DNA of 64,000 nucleotides from Rhodanobacteraceae bacterium (GTDB lineage Bacteria > Pseudomonadota > Gammaproteobacteria > Xanthomonadales > Ahniellaceae): assembly GCA_016708465.1 (NCBI GenBank), contig JADJFT010000010.1:1-64000 (forward strand), read 5' to 3'. Below the pieces are notes generated by a model. The model searched no databases, had not been told where the DNA came from, and saw nothing but the letters and a program-made list of their open reading frames with translations. Shown piece after piece: positions 27,619 through 36,799 of this stretch. The first letter of the stretch is position 1. Every line of letters begins with the position of its first letter. Both the position numbers and the translations under genes were made by a program.

Positions 27619-28340
27619 TCAGCGGCGCAGCGTACCCGCGGCCTTGCAGGCGGCATTGGCCTGCATCGCGGCCAAGCCTGCGCCGTGCTCAAACGGTGGC
27701 TTCCAGTAGGCGTCGAAACAAGCCTTTGGGCAACAATCCGCGTGTTGGTCAGCGCCACAGGTGGCGATGCGATTGATGCATTCCTCACGCTCGACCCCAA
27801 CCGACGACGAGTGGCTGCGGCACTGGTCAATTTCGGTAGTGCAGATCTCGACACCACTGCGAATCGGCTTGGACGCGCGCAACACCGGATCGTCGGCATC
27901 GACGACGCCATCACGGCGCACCAGACCACCCGGTTCGATCAAGGTTTCGAAGACATCACCGCCCGGAAAAAATGCGCAGACACGCAGCACGCCGCCGCGG
28001 CCGATTTCCGCCAAAACCCGCGATGCGCCGGCTGAATTCCGTCGACCGAACGCTTCGGCTTCGACGGCATGCGCCTGCGCCGGCGTCAACTTTGAAGCAA
28101 TCTGGACCAAACCGGCACCGGTGGCTCGACGCGTTCGCACGGCGACTCGTAAGCCGGCGCCGTCGTGCTGCCACTGCTCAACGTCGCATCAGGTTCTGAG
28201 CCTTTGGCACAGGGCGTGTTCGACACCACCACACCGCCGTCCGCGTTCTTGCATTTGAAGACGTTGGCGGCGTCGGCGTTGCCGACGAGAAACAGGGTCA
28301 CCAAGGCCAAACTGGCGATGCGGAGCAAATTCGGATGCAT
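27619..28340 (-). pseudogene. DUF4124 domain exported protein, frameshifted
   Basis: Starts MHPNLLRIASLALVTLF with a signal peptide ending in NADA. A DUF4124-like segment follows, ANVFKCKNADGGVVVSNTPC. Near 28100-28150 the frame changes to SKLTPAQAHAVEAEAFG. The cysteine-rich tail contains ICTTEIDQCRS, ECINRIATCGADQHADCCP and ANAACKAAGTLR. Function is unknown; family members are periplasmic. The many C-terminal cysteines suggest disulfides. The assignment rests on the signal peptide plus the short DUF4124 pattern. Confidence 0.6.
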
Positions 28341-28632
28341 ATCGATCGATCTCCCCAAGCGTTTCGTGATTATGCCGCACACTCAGTGTGATCTCGCCGT
28401 CTACTCTCGGTGGAAACTGAATGTGAAATCCTTGCGCCAAGAGGTTGGCCCGGACGACGCCAGCGTCATCGCGCGCGAGTTTACGCTCAGGCGTCAGTGC
28501 GACTTCCAAAACGAAACTGAGTGCCCCCAGCGTTTTCGCGATGTTCGCCGGCACCAGACCAAACGCATCGCGTTCGCGCAAATAGACATAGGTGTCGTCG
28601 CGTTTTTCACTGCGATAGACATAGCACTGCAT
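28189..28632 (-). CDS. YcgL domain-containing protein
   Basis: The frame begins MQCYVYRSEKRDDTYVYL and continues VPANIAKTLGALSFVLEVAL, LLAQGFHIQFPPRV, matching the small YcgL family (DUF709). YcgL proteins are usually 90-100 aa. Here the frame runs to 147 codons and overlaps the downstream DUF4124 start by about 150 bases. A one-base correction near 28380 would give a TAA at about 28370. The end is therefore doubtful, and the true gene is probably 28370-28632. Function is unknown. Confidence 0.7.
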   Translation of the reverse strand: MQCYVYRSEKRDDTYVYLRERDAFGLVPANIAKTLGALSFVLEVALTPERKLARDDAGVVRANLLAQGFHIQFPPRVDGEITLSVRHNHETLGEIDRYASEFAPHRQFGLGDPVSRRQRRRRQRLQMQERGRRCGGVEHALCQRLRT

Positions 28633-28700
28633 CTCGGCTCCTTGGAAGGCGCGTGCACGAACCGATTGGCGGCACGTCGACGGCGCGGCAGAATAGCGGC

Positions 28701-29020
28701 ATGCGCAAGAAATCGCTTTACAAGGTTACCTTCCTGAATCAGGGCAAGAGCTACGAACTGTATGCGCGCCTGGTGCAATCCTCCGAGTTGTGGGATTTAC
28801 GACCATCAGCGAACTCGTGTTCGATGAGGCAAGCAGCTTGATCGTCGACCCGGCCGAGGAAAAGCTACGCGACGAGTTCAAGGAAACGAAGTCCTTACAC
28901 CTTCCGATTCAAGCGATCCTGCGAATCGAGGAAGTGGAAAAACGTGGCACTGCTGCAATCCGCGATGCCAGCAACGGCGACAAGATCATGCCGTTTCCAA
29001 TGCCTACCCGACCCGGCTGA
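28701..29020 (+). pseudogene. DUF1820 family protein, single frameshift
   Basis: The frame from ATG 28701 reads MRKKSLYKVTFLNQGKSYEL and YARLVQSSELW. It then shifts by one base near 28790 to GFTTISELVFDEASSLIVDP, EEKLRDEFKETKSLHLP and the end. Restored length is about 106 aa, as in the DUF1820 family of gammaproteobacteria. These are small cytoplasmic proteins of unknown role. The gene is divergent from ycgL. Confidence 0.8.
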
Positions 29021-29129
29021 TCGGAACCAGATCTGTACGGCGATCGGTTTGGCCTCGTCGTCTTCGCCGCAAATAACCATCCATTCATCACCAACCTCGG
29101 AAACTGCGGCACTTTTCGAGGACTGATGA

Positions 29130-30161
29130 ATGCGATCGATGACGACATGGCTTGGCGCATTGCTGATCGCGGCAATCGCCGCGACCGCGGTAGCGCAGGA
29201 AGCCAGTGCAGCAACACAACAGATGGATGTCGTCGAAGTCAGTGGGCTTCAGCCTGGCCCAAGCCTGTGGCGCATCAGCCATGGCGACAACGAAATGTGG
29301 GTGCTGGGAACACTTAGCCCGGTACCGAAACGCATGCAGTGGGATGCGGCCGATGTCGAGTCGATCATCCGGGAATCGCAGCTGGTGCTGCTCAGTCCGA
29401 CGATCAACGTGAAGTCCGAGCTCGGTTTCTTCGCCCAAATCGCATTGGTGCCGAAGCTGTTTGCGATACGCAAGAATCCGGGCAAGGAAACGCTGCAGGA
29501 AGTGCTGCCCGATGAGTTGTATGCACGTTGGCAGACACTGTCGAAACGATATTTCCGCTCGACGCGCGGACTCGAGAAACGACGCCCGATCTTCGTCGCG
29601 CAGGAACTCTACGAACAAGCATTGGGCGACGCCGGCCTGCGCTCTGACAACGGCGTCATCGCGCGCACGATGAAGGTGGCGAAGAAGGCGGGTGTCCCGG
29701 TTGAGTCGCCGAAGGTCGTCGTCGATGTCAAGGACATGAAAGGTCTGCTCGCCGAGTTCGCGCGCACGTCGCTCGATGATGTCGCCTGCTTTGACAAGAC
29801 CATGACCTATGTCGAACACGACCTCGACACCATGCGCCTGCGGGCGAATGCCTGGGCGATTGGAGATGCCGAAGCACTGCGTGCCATGACCTTCACCGAT
29901 AGCTACGACACCTGTTTGCGCAGCCTGTTTGGTGCGCCGAGCCTGTCCAAATTCGGCTTCGTGAATCTGCGCGAGCGGGCGCGCGACGAATGGCTCCAGG
30001 CCGCCGAAACCGCGCTGAAGTCGCACCGAATGACCTTTTCGGTATTGCCGATGGGCCAGTTGCTGATCGATGACGGCTACGCGGCCGAGTTACGCAAACG
30101 TGGCTACACGGTCGAGGCGCCCGGCGAGGAATCCGCCATCGACGCGACTACCGCGCCGTGA
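29130..30161 (+). CDS. TraB/GumN family protein
   Basis: Exported protein of 343 aa with signal peptide TTWLGALLIAAIAATAVA. The TraB/GumN motif is seen at LWRISHGDNEMWVLGTLSPV, and the C-terminal GYAAELRKRGYTV is also typical. The family resembles Tiki-type metalloproteases; in xanthomonads gumN lies beside the xanthan cluster. The canonical GxxH of active members reads GTLS here, so the metal-binding histidine may be missing and proteolysis is doubtful. It is intact and convergent with bioD. Confidence 0.8.
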   Translation: MRSMTTWLGALLIAAIAATAVAQEASAATQQMDVVEVSGLQPGPSLWRISHGDNEMWVLGTLSPVPKRMQWDAADVESIIRESQLVLLSPTINVKSELGFFAQIALVPKLFAIRKNPGKETLQEVLPDELYARWQTLSKRYFRSTRGLEKRRPIFVAQELYEQALGDAGLRSDNGVIARTMKVAKKAGVPVESPKVVVDVKDMKGLLAEFARTSLDDVACFDKTMTYVEHDLDTMRLRANAWAIGDAEALRAMTFTDSYDTCLRSLFGAPSLSKFGFVNLRERARDEWLQAAETALKSHRMTFSVLPMGQLLIDDGYAAELRKRGYTVEAPGEESAIDATTAP

Positions 30162-30164
30162 GTG

Positions 30165-30866
30165 TCAGCCCCGCCTGACCAAGCCGAGCGCGTCCAAGGC
30201 CGGGGCACATTTTCGGGCGGCCAAGTCGATGTTCGCGCCGAACGGGCAGTCGGCCAACAACGGCGCATCCAGCTCGTCCTTGACGGTCTCGACCACCTCA
30301 TCCGGATACAAACACTCTGGATCGATGCGATTCGCGATCCAACCGATGAGCACGCACTTGTCGGCGCGAATCGCGATTTCGCTCAGGATGGCGTGGTTGA
30401 TGCACCCGAGGCGGATACCGACGACCAAGATCACCGGCAGCTTTAACGCCCGCACCAAGTCGGCCTGCATCAAGTGGTCGGAATACGGAATCGCCCAACC
30501 ACCCGCACCTTCGACAACGATCGCGTGCGCGCCTAACGACAACGCTTGGTGTGCAGCCAACAATGGCGGCAACTCGATCTCGCGTTTGGCGTGCGCGGCG
30601 GCGAGATGCGGCGCGATCGATTCCGGCAGCGCAATCGGATTCATCAAGGCAAGGTCAGGGGTCGGCGTCGTCGAATACGCGCGCAATTTTTCGGCGTCGT
30701 CGCTGATCCACTCGTCGTTGCGTCGTTCGCAGCCGCTGGCTACTGGCTTGTAGCCGTAAGCCTTTAGCGCGCGCCGACGGATCGCCAGCAACAGCGCGCT
30801 GCTGATGTGGGTCTTGCCGACACTGGTGTCGGTGCCGGTGACGAAGAACGAGATTGGTGCTCCCAT
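30165..30866 (-). CDS. bioD: Dethiobiotin synthetase
   Basis: BioD closes the ureido ring using CO2 and ATP, the step before BioB. The 233-aa protein has the P-loop FVTGTDTSVGKTH, KPVASGCE, the acidic VVEGAGGWAIPY, and ILVVGIRLGCINHAIL. Start ATG 30866 begins the conserved MGAPISFFVTGTD. It is separated from the main biotin cluster by about 15 kb. It is divergent from msrC. Confidence 0.95.
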   Translation of the reverse strand: MGAPISFFVTGTDTSVGKTHISSALLLAIRRRALKAYGYKPVASGCERRNDEWISDDAEKLRAYSTTPTPDLALMNPIALPESIAPHLAAAHAKREIELPPLLAAHQALSLGAHAIVVEGAGGWAIPYSDHLMQADLVRALKLPVILVVGIRLGCINHAILSEIAIRADKCVLIGWIANRIDPECLYPDEVVETVKDELDAPLLADCPFGANIDLAARKCAPALDALGLVRRG

Positions 30867-30927
30867 GCCGCGAAGCTTATCGCTGCACACTGGTAAACTG
30901 CGCATCCCGCTGCATTGGAAGCATGCC

Positions 30928-31440
30928 GTGTTCGAAGCACCGTCCATCTCCACTTCCGATAAGCCGACGCTCTATCGCGAGCTCGTGAATCAGGCGCGGG
31001 CACTGATGACCGGCGAACGCGACCGCGTCGCGAACGCGGCGAATTTTGCCGCACTGGTCTATCACGCGTTGCCGCAAGTGAACTGGTGCGGCTTTTATTT
31101 CTTCGACGGCCACGAACTCGTGGTCGGTCCATTTCAGGGCAAACCGGCTTGTCTGCGGATCGCGCTCGGCAAGGGCGTTTGCGGTACCGCCGCGACCACG
31201 AAGCAAACACAATTGGTCGCTGACGTGCATGCGTTTCCCGGCCACATTCCCTGCGACTCCGCCTCGGAGTCTGAAGTCGTGGTGCCGATGTACGATGGTC
31301 ACGACTTCCTGATCGGCGTCTGGGACGTCGACAGTCCGGTGCTGAATCGCTTCGACGACGACGATCGTCGCGGCATGGAAGCCTTGGTCGAGGTCTGGAT
31401 CGAACTGAACGACCCCACCCGCTTCGAGGCCGCTGCATGA
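30928..31440 (+). CDS. msrC: GAF-domain free methionine-(R)-sulfoxide reductase
   Basis: Protein of 170 aa. It has VNWCGFYFFDGHELVVGPFQ, the cysteine block ALGKGVCG, and VADVHAFPGHIPCDSASESE, which carry the three conserved cysteines of fRMsr. This enzyme reduces free Met-R-O. A GTG start at 30928 gives the usual size; an upstream ATG at 30865 overlaps the divergent bioD start and is less likely. The stop overlaps the next start (ATGA). Confidence 0.87.
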   Translation: MFEAPSISTSDKPTLYRELVNQARALMTGERDRVANAANFAALVYHALPQVNWCGFYFFDGHELVVGPFQGKPACLRIALGKGVCGTAATTKQTQLVADVHAFPGHIPCDSASESEVVVPMYDGHDFLIGVWDVDSPVLNRFDDDDRRGMEALVEVWIELNDPTRFEAAA

Positions 31441-31862
31441 GCACCGTGAAGATCCGCAATGTCGGACCCAAGTCGGCGGCCTGGTTGCGTCAGGTCGGCG
31501 TCAAGACCGACGACGAAGTACGCGCACTCGGTGCGCTCGAAGTGTTCATGAAGGTCAAGCGCGCCGGCTTCAAGCCCAGCCTGAATCTGCTCTACGCGCT
31601 GGAAGGTGCCGTAGTCGACTGCCACTGGACCGCACTGACGGCGGAGCGTAAGAGCGAACTCGTGCTCGAAGTGACCGCGCGTGATGCTGGCCTGCCGAAG
31701 AAGAACTACACCTGGTGGCGCCAGGCGCATGCCGGTGCCGGCCCAGTGTCACAAACCGACAGCGAACCCGCGCCGCGCCAAGAACGCGAAGGCGATCACG
31801 GCGTGCAAGAACTCGGCACTCCGGGATTTGCGGAGGGAGGCGAGTTCGAGTCTCACGATTAA
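31437..31862 (+). CDS. TfoX/Sxy C-terminal domain protein
   Basis: Protein of 141 aa. It reads IRNVGPKSAAWLRQVGVKTD, EVRALGALEVFMKVKRAGF and LNLLYALEGAV, which is the TfoX C-terminal helix-hairpin-helix-like domain. In Haemophilus and Vibrio TfoX/Sxy activates competence genes with CRP; stand-alone C-domains are common and their role is less sure. The last 45 residues are polar and probably disordered. It is translationally coupled to msrC. Confidence 0.78.
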   Translation: MSTVKIRNVGPKSAAWLRQVGVKTDDEVRALGALEVFMKVKRAGFKPSLNLLYALEGAVVDCHWTALTAERKSELVLEVTARDAGLPKKNYTWWRQAHAGAGPVSQTDSEPAPRQEREGDHGVQELGTPGFAEGGEFESHD

Positions 31863-31966
31863 TAGGATTGCCCCAGATTCACGCGCGGCTTGGCAAACAC
31901 GCCACGACACCGCTGACTTGCTCACGTAAGCAGGGCGATGACGAGAACCCAAAGGAAGACCTACGC

Positions 31967-32613
31967 ATGACCCAGGCCCATTCCCTGCGCGAAGAATTCG
32001 CGAATGCATTGACGCACGGCCTCGGCGCGGTTGCGGCACTGTGCGGCTCGTCGGTATTGATCACGCTGGCGGCGATCCAGGGTGATGTCTGGCAGCTCGG
32101 CAGCGCCATCATCTATGGCGTGACATTGATCCTGCTCTACGCGGCATCGACGCTGTATCACGCTATTCCGCACCCGCCGGCAAAGCACGCCTCAAAGTGT
32201 TCGATCATTGCGCCATCTATCTGTTGATCGCCGGAACCTATACACCGGTGGCACTGATCGCAATGCGCGACAACTGGGGCTGGTGGTTGTTCGGTACGAC
32301 CTGGGCGCTGGCGATGCTTGGGGTGATCTTCAAGCTGTTCTTTACCGGCCGCTTCAAGCTGGCGTCGACCCTGATCTATGTCGGCATGGGTTGGCTGGTC
32401 GTCATCGCGATCAAGCCGCTGTTGCACAGCCTCGATAACTGGACCCTCGGTTGGTTGTTTGCCGGTGGATTGTTCTACACCGGCGGGACCTGGTTCTACA
32501 TGCACCCGCGGCTGAAGTACGCGCATGCGATCTGGCATGTCTTCGTGCTGCTCGGCAGCCTCAGTCATTACATCTCGGTGATGTCGCTGGCGCTGCGTCC
32601 GCGCACGGGTTGA
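31967..32613 (+). pseudogene. Hemolysin III family (PAQR-like) membrane protein, single frameshift
   Basis: Seven-helix membrane protein of about 215 aa. The first frame has REEFANALTHGLGAVAALCG and LLYAASTLYHAIP. A one-base shift near 32187 moves to VFDHCAIYLLIAGTYTPVAL, the hallmark HCAIY/GTYTP block, and the protein ends in HAIWHVFVLLGSLSHY. The conserved histidines and serine of the CREST superfamily are present. Despite the name, most bacterial members are not proven toxins. It converges on the LOG-family gene with no gap. Confidence 0.85.
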
Positions 32614-33204
32614 TCACGCCGGCTTCAAGGCCGCGAACGTGCGGGCATCCTCGGGCCATGCGTTACTACCGCGAATGGCCGGTAGCACGTCTTCAACGGT
32701 ATCGACGAATTGCCACATCGCGGCATGCGCCTCGCCCATCATGCGTTCGCGGATGCTGTGTTGCATGAGGTCGCGCAACGCGTCGTAGTAGCCCCGCGTG
32801 TTCACGAACACGATCGGCTTTAAATACAGACCGAGGCGCTTCAGCGTAATCGCTTCGAACACTTCCTCGAAGGTGCCGCAACCGCCGGGGAGCGCGACCA
32901 CGGCATCTGAGCCGGTAAGCAGTCGATGCTTGCGTTCGCGCATGTCTTCGACGATATCGAGCGTCGCCAAACCGGGATGTTGCCATTCCACTTCGGTCAT
33001 GAAGCGCGGAATGATGCCGACGACATGGCCTTGCCGTGACAAAGCGCCGTCGGCCAGCGCCCCCATCGAGCCCATGCCGCCACCGCCGTAAACCGTAGTG
33101 CAGCCGGCATCCGCCAACACTTCACCGAGCCGGAAAGCTGAGCGGTGGTACTCGGGATCGCATTGCGCGCTGGATGCGCAGTAGACGCAGATACGCATCG
33201 CCAT
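32614..33204 (-). CDS. LOG family protein (TIGR00730, nucleoside monophosphate phosphoribohydrolase-like)
   Basis: Rossmann-fold protein of 196 aa. It begins MAMRICVYCASSA, then VYGGGGMGSMGALADGAL, HDIVEDMRERKH-like DMRERKHRLL, and the catalytic motif LPGGCGTFEEVFE. LOG proteins release base from nucleoside 5'-monophosphates (cytokinin activation in plants). The substrate in this bacterium is unknown. Start 33204 was chosen because the upstream rhodanese stop is TGAG-ATG, giving tight coupling. Confidence 0.88.
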   Translation of the reverse strand: MAMRICVYCASSAQCDPEYHRSAFRLGEVLADAGCTTVYGGGGMGSMGALADGALSRQGHVVGIIPRFMTEVEWQHPGLATLDIVEDMRERKHRLLTGSDAVVALPGGCGTFEEVFEAITLKRLGLYLKPIVFVNTRGYYDALRDLMQHSIRERMMGEAHAAMWQFVDTVEDVLPAIRGSNAWPEDARTFAALKPA

Positions 33205-33205
33205 C

Positions 33206-33571
33206 TCAACCGCGACTGATCGGCAAGCCAGCACCGGCCCACGCCATCAGCCCGCCACGCAGATTCAGCGCACGCTCACCGCAGTGCTTCTGCAGGCGCG
33301 AGCAGGCTTTTCCAGATCGCATGCCGCTGCGACAAACGATCAGCAACTCGCCGTGCGCATGTGCGATACCGGCCTGCTCCAATGCCGTGATGCCATCGCG
33401 GTTGATGCGCGAGAGCGGCACATTTACGGCATACGCAATACTGCCCTGCGCGAACTCGTCTGCTTCGCGAACATCGACCACGCACGCGCCCGCATTGATG
33501 CGCTTAACCGCATCCTGCGGCGATACCGCGACAGCGCCGATCCCGAATAGCGACTTCAGCCGACCGAACAT
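33206..33571 (-). CDS. Rhodanese-like domain protein
   Basis: Single rhodanese domain of 121 aa. ACVVDVREADEFAQGSI and AVNVPLSRI lead to the active-site loop IVCRSGMRSGKAC, where Cys can carry a persulfide; GGLMAWAGAGLP ends the domain. The start at MFGRLKSLFG is the last methionine before the conserved fold. It likely moves sulfane sulfur, acceptor unknown. It is upstream of the LOG gene and coupled to it. Confidence 0.88.
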   Translation of the reverse strand: MFGRLKSLFGIGAVAVSPQDAVKRINAGACVVDVREADEFAQGSIAYAVNVPLSRINRDGITALEQAGIAHAHGELLIVCRSGMRSGKACSRLQKHCGERALNLRGGLMAWAGAGLPISRG

Positions 33572-33864
33572 GCATTCATCCTCTATCCGCGCAACGAAAA
33601 ATCGGGTGTTCATGACCGCGTGAATGGGCCCGAAAACAAGCATTCACAGCGGGTGCGCAGTGTAAGTGAAATCTAGCAATGGATTGGGCGCGGCAACCGC
33701 TGCCGTGCACCAGTGGCGCGATGTTGGACGCCGCACGCCTTGCGCTTTCACTGAATACAGCAGTTGCTGCGCCGGTATCGGGATTCGATCATGCGCGTTG
33801 GAACACCACCGCCGAACGCGATCGGCGCGATTCATCGCAATACCTACCTGGCGTGCAAGGCCGT
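33572..33864. other. Intergenic stretch with no gene seen
   Basis: The short open frames here (for example 33679-33870 on the plus strand) lack recognisable motifs and a ribosome-binding site. I see no hairpin, repeat or RNA gene. It should contain the promoter of the rhodanese-LOG pair. Confidence 0.5.
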
Positions 33865-35241
33865 TTATGACGCGCCATTGGCGTGTGTTGCAGCGTGAGT
33901 TCGTGGCAGAAAAAGCCTGACGCGGGCACCGCCCAGCGTGGCACGGCCGAATTCGAGTCGGCCGTGGTGCAGTCGGGCTATCGCTTGGACCAGCGATAGC
34001 CCGAGGCCGCTGCCCTCGCCGATGCTAGCGACCGAACGATGAAACCGTTCGACCAGGCGATCAACATCCGCCGTAGCGAAACCCGGGCCATTGTCATCGA
34101 CTTCCAGAATGACCGATTCCGTATCAGCGTCCACGCGCACCGCAATCTGGCCATGTTCAGGCGTGTGGCGCAGCGCGTTGTCGAGCAGATTGTGTACGAG
34201 AATGCCGAGCATGCCGGCGCTCGCATGCACGCGTGTGTCGCCGGACGTGTCCAGCGATAGCTGGATGGCACGCTGAGCGGCACGCTCGCTGACTGCGCGT
34301 AACGCTTCTTCGACCACTGCGGCGAGACTCACCGTATGCGCATCATCGAACTCGGTGAGGTTTTCTACGCGCGCCAACGTCAGCAACTGGGTCACCAAGC
34401 GCTGCATGCGATCGAGTGCGGCTTGTGATCGCTGCAGATGCAGAGCGCGATCTTCGACGCCATCACTACCGGCTGCGAGATCGAGTTCCAGTCGTAGCGC
34501 CGCCAATGGATGGCGCAACTCATGGGCCGCATCCGCGGTAAAGCGTCGTTCGCGTTCCAGACTTTCCTGCAATCGCGTTACCAACTGGTCGATCGCCTCA
34601 GTGAACGGCGCCAATTCGATCGGTACATGGTGTTCGGTGAGCACCGGAATCCGTGCGCTGCCATCTGCGGTCAGTCGGCTCGTCAGGTGACGCAGTGGCT
34701 TCAGGCCACCACGCAGGCCGATGAACACCGTCGGTGGCACCAGCACGAGCAAGGCCAGCAAAGCCAGCACGGCGGGCGCGATCATCTTCAGCATGAGTTC
34801 GTCGCGCTCGTCCAGCGGCGCCGCAACCTGGATCCAGTATTGATGGCGCGTATCCCAGCGCTGAAATACACGCCAGCGGCGTTCGGCATGAACGTAGGTA
34901 TGGAAGTGCTCATCGCGCGACGAAAATGTCAGCAGCGGTATCAGTCGATTCTGCAGCAACAGGTCACCCGCCGCGGTGCGCAGCGTGATGGCGGGGCGCT
35001 GCGCGTCTGGATCGGAGTCGATCAGCGTGTTGTTCGGCAACCGCGATGGCGCATCTTGTCCTGGGCTTGCAGGCATCACTGCGAGCACGCTGGCAGCGGT
35101 ACGCACGAGGGTCTGGTCGAAGATTTCGTCGACCTCGTGGAGCATGCGCCAGGCCATCCACGCGCTCGCCAAAAACCACACCAAGGCAATACCGGTTACC
35201 AGTCTCAGTACCAGTCGGCGATTCAGTGATGGCCGAATCAT
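33865..35241 (-). CDS. Sensor histidine kinase (QseC/PmrB-like)
   Basis: Protein of 458 aa. Membrane segments lie near residues 10-32 and 158-180, with a periplasmic sensor region between, and a HAMP-like linker follows. The kinase core has the H-box FTADAAHELRHPLAALRLEL (phospho-His), the N-box LVHNLLDNALRHTPEHG, the G1 box LEVDDNGPGF and GSGLGLSLV. The stop of the upstream response regulator overlaps its start by four bases, so the two are one operon. The signal is unknown. Confidence 0.93.
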   Translation of the reverse strand: MIRPSLNRRLVLRLVTGIALVWFLASAWMAWRMLHEVDEIFDQTLVRTAASVLAVMPASPGQDAPSRLPNNTLIDSDPDAQRPAITLRTAAGDLLLQNRLIPLLTFSSRDEHFHTYVHAERRWRVFQRWDTRHQYWIQVAAPLDERDELMLKMIAPAVLALLALLVLVPPTVFIGLRGGLKPLRHLTSRLTADGSARIPVLTEHHVPIELAPFTEAIDQLVTRLQESLERERRFTADAAHELRHPLAALRLELDLAAGSDGVEDRALHLQRSQAALDRMQRLVTQLLTLARVENLTEFDDAHTVSLAAVVEEALRAVSERAAQRAIQLSLDTSGDTRVHASAGMLGILVHNLLDNALRHTPEHGQIAVRVDADTESVILEVDDNGPGFATADVDRLVERFHRSVASIGEGSGLGLSLVQAIARLHHGRLEFGRATLGGARVRLFLPRTHAATHANGAS

Positions 35242-35912
35242 GCGTTGTTTTCCTTGGACGGACGTAACGCATAGCCGATGCCGCGCAGGGTGTCGATCCA
35301 GTCCGCGCCGAGCTTCTGGCGCAGGTGATGGATATGCACTTCGACCGCATTACTCGCCACTTCCCGGTCCCAGCCGTACAGCGCCTCTTCCAGTTGTCCG
35401 CGTGAATAGGCACGGCCGGGATGTCGCGCCAGCATTTCCAGCAGCGCATATTCGCGCGCAGTCAGTTCGAGGTTTGTGCCAGACAGCGTGGCGTTGCGTG
35501 CGGCCGGTACCAGTTCCAGTGCACCGATGCGGATGACTGGATCAATCTGGCCATCGGCACGTCGCAACAAAGCACGCAAGCGCGCGGCTAATTCATCGAG
35601 GTGTACCGGTTTGACCACATAGTCATCGGCACCGGCATCAAGCCCGGCAACACGATCGCCCAATTCGTCGCGGGCGGTCAGCAGCAGTACCGGAGTGTCA
35701 TTCTTGCGTCGGCGCATTCCGGCGATGATCTCGGGCCCACTGCTACGCGGCAGGTTCCAGTCCAGCACCGCGGCGGCGTAAGTTGTGTCGGTCAGTGCCG
35801 TTGCAGCGGCTGCGCCATCGGTAATCCAGTCCACCGCATAGCCGAGCCGCTGCAAGCCAACGGTCAGCGCTTGGCCCAGTGCAAGATCGTCCTCGGCGAG
35901 CAGGATACGCAT
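35238..35912 (-). CDS. OmpR/PhoB-type response regulator
   Basis: Protein of 224 aa. Receiver domain: acidic pocket LLAEDD, phospho-acceptor D51 in VLDWNLPRSSG, T in LLTARDE and K in DDYVVKPVH. The C-terminal winged helix shows LTAREYALLEMLARHPGR, VASNAVEVHIHHLRQKLGA and TLRGIGYAL. Partner of the overlapping kinase. Cytochrome b561 and PepSY genes lie directly upstream on the same strand, a grouping seen with QseBC-like systems; they are likely in the same transcript or under its control. Confidence 0.94.
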   Translation of the reverse strand: MRILLAEDDLALGQALTVGLQRLGYAVDWITDGAAAATALTDTTYAAAVLDWNLPRSSGPEIIAGMRRRKNDTPVLLLTARDELGDRVAGLDAGADDYVVKPVHLDELAARLRALLRRADGQIDPVIRIGALELVPAARNATLSGTNLELTAREYALLEMLARHPGRAYSRGQLEEALYGWDREVASNAVEVHIHHLRQKLGADWIDTLRGIGYALRPSKENNA

Positions 35913-35937
35913 GCGGATACTTTATCGTCCGAACTCG

Positions 35938-36489
35938 TCATTCGGTGAGTTGCTGTTGTGCTGGTGCTGAATCCAGTCGTCGTTTGCGACCGTGCAGCAT
36001 CGACGCAACTAGATTCTCGCGATAGTGAATGCTCTCGCTGATCGCCGCCAAAACGTGTATGCCGACCAAGGTCAGCACGGCATACGCGCACACTTCATGT
36101 AGCGTTTCCAGCCACGCCGCGCCGAAGAATCGATCGGTGGTCTGCAGCCATCCACTGATACTGACCAAGATCACGCCGATCAACAGCACCAGCATCATCA
36201 CGCCGGCCGCCGGATTATGGCCGAGCTGTCGGTGTGAGCGACCGGACCGACGCGCACGCAGATACTGCGCCACTGCACGCGGACCGCGTACCCAGTCACT
36301 GAAGCGTGCATGCGGTGTACCGATAAAGCCCCAGACCAGCCGCATTCCGATCAGCAGCAGTGCGGCATAACCGAGCCAATTATGCAGAGGATCGCCGCCT
36401 TCATTGACAAAGTTGGCGAGGACGACCGATGCCAGCGACCAATGCAGCACGCGGACCAACGGATCCCAAACCTTGACGAATACGTCCAC
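35938..36489 (-). CDS. Cytochrome b561-like diheme membrane protein
   Basis: Protein of 183 aa with four hydrophobic helices. It reads VWDPLVRVLHWSLASVVLAN, where the histidine is a likely haem ligand, then PLHNWLGYAALLLIGMRLVW. LETLHEVCAYAVLTLVGIHVLA gives two more helix histidines. This is the bacterial cytochrome b/b6-N-like (b561) family, which passes electrons in the membrane. It lies between the PepSY gene and the two-component genes. Confidence 0.88.
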   Translation of the reverse strand: MDVFVKVWDPLVRVLHWSLASVVLANFVNEGGDPLHNWLGYAALLLIGMRLVWGFIGTPHARFSDWVRGPRAVAQYLRARRSGRSHRQLGHNPAAGVMMLVLLIGVILVSISGWLQTTDRFFGAAWLETLHEVCAYAVLTLVGIHVLAAISESIHYRENLVASMLHGRKRRLDSAPAQQQLTE

Positions 36490-36513
36490 GGCGACCCTCC
36501 TGCGAGATATCGA

Positions 36514-36799
36514 TTAGCGCTGCTTGACGATGCGACCGTCGGTCGGATCGAAATAGATTTCGACGTTCTTGCCGTCCTTGCCCTTGCCATAAATTTCGTA
36601 GCAATTGCCGGACACCTTGAACACCTTGATCGTGTAGCCCAGATCGAGCACCAGTTGCTTCATCGCTGCTTCCGACAGCCACTGGTCTTTCGGCGCCTGG
36701 GTGCATTCTGGGGCGGCTACCGCGAGGATGACCGCAGACGCTCAGTGCAATCCGGCAGGAGACTCGGAACGACGAAGCGAATCCGACAGACCATGTCAA
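36514..36799 (-). pseudogene. PepSY domain protein, frameshifted in the signal peptide
   Basis: The mature part reads APKDQWLSEAAMKQLVLDLG, YTIKVFKVSGNCYEIYGKG and VEIYFDPTDGRIVKQR, a single PepSY unit with the usual ending. Upstream, the signal peptide IALSVC..VILAVAAPE is split by a one-base shift near 36735, so no start is in frame with the domain. The upper limit 36799 is the best in-frame ATG in the shifted frame and is uncertain. It lies next to the cytochrome b561 gene, a frequent pairing. Confidence 0.65.

Noticed and set aside
30865..30927. Upstream ATG start for msrC at 30865
   Set aside because: It would overlap the divergent bioD start and adds 21 residues not typical of the family; GTG 30928 gives the usual length.
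33666..33920. Plus-strand frame in the gap before the histidine kinase gene
   Set aside because: No motif, poor codon pattern and overlap with the kinase 3' end.
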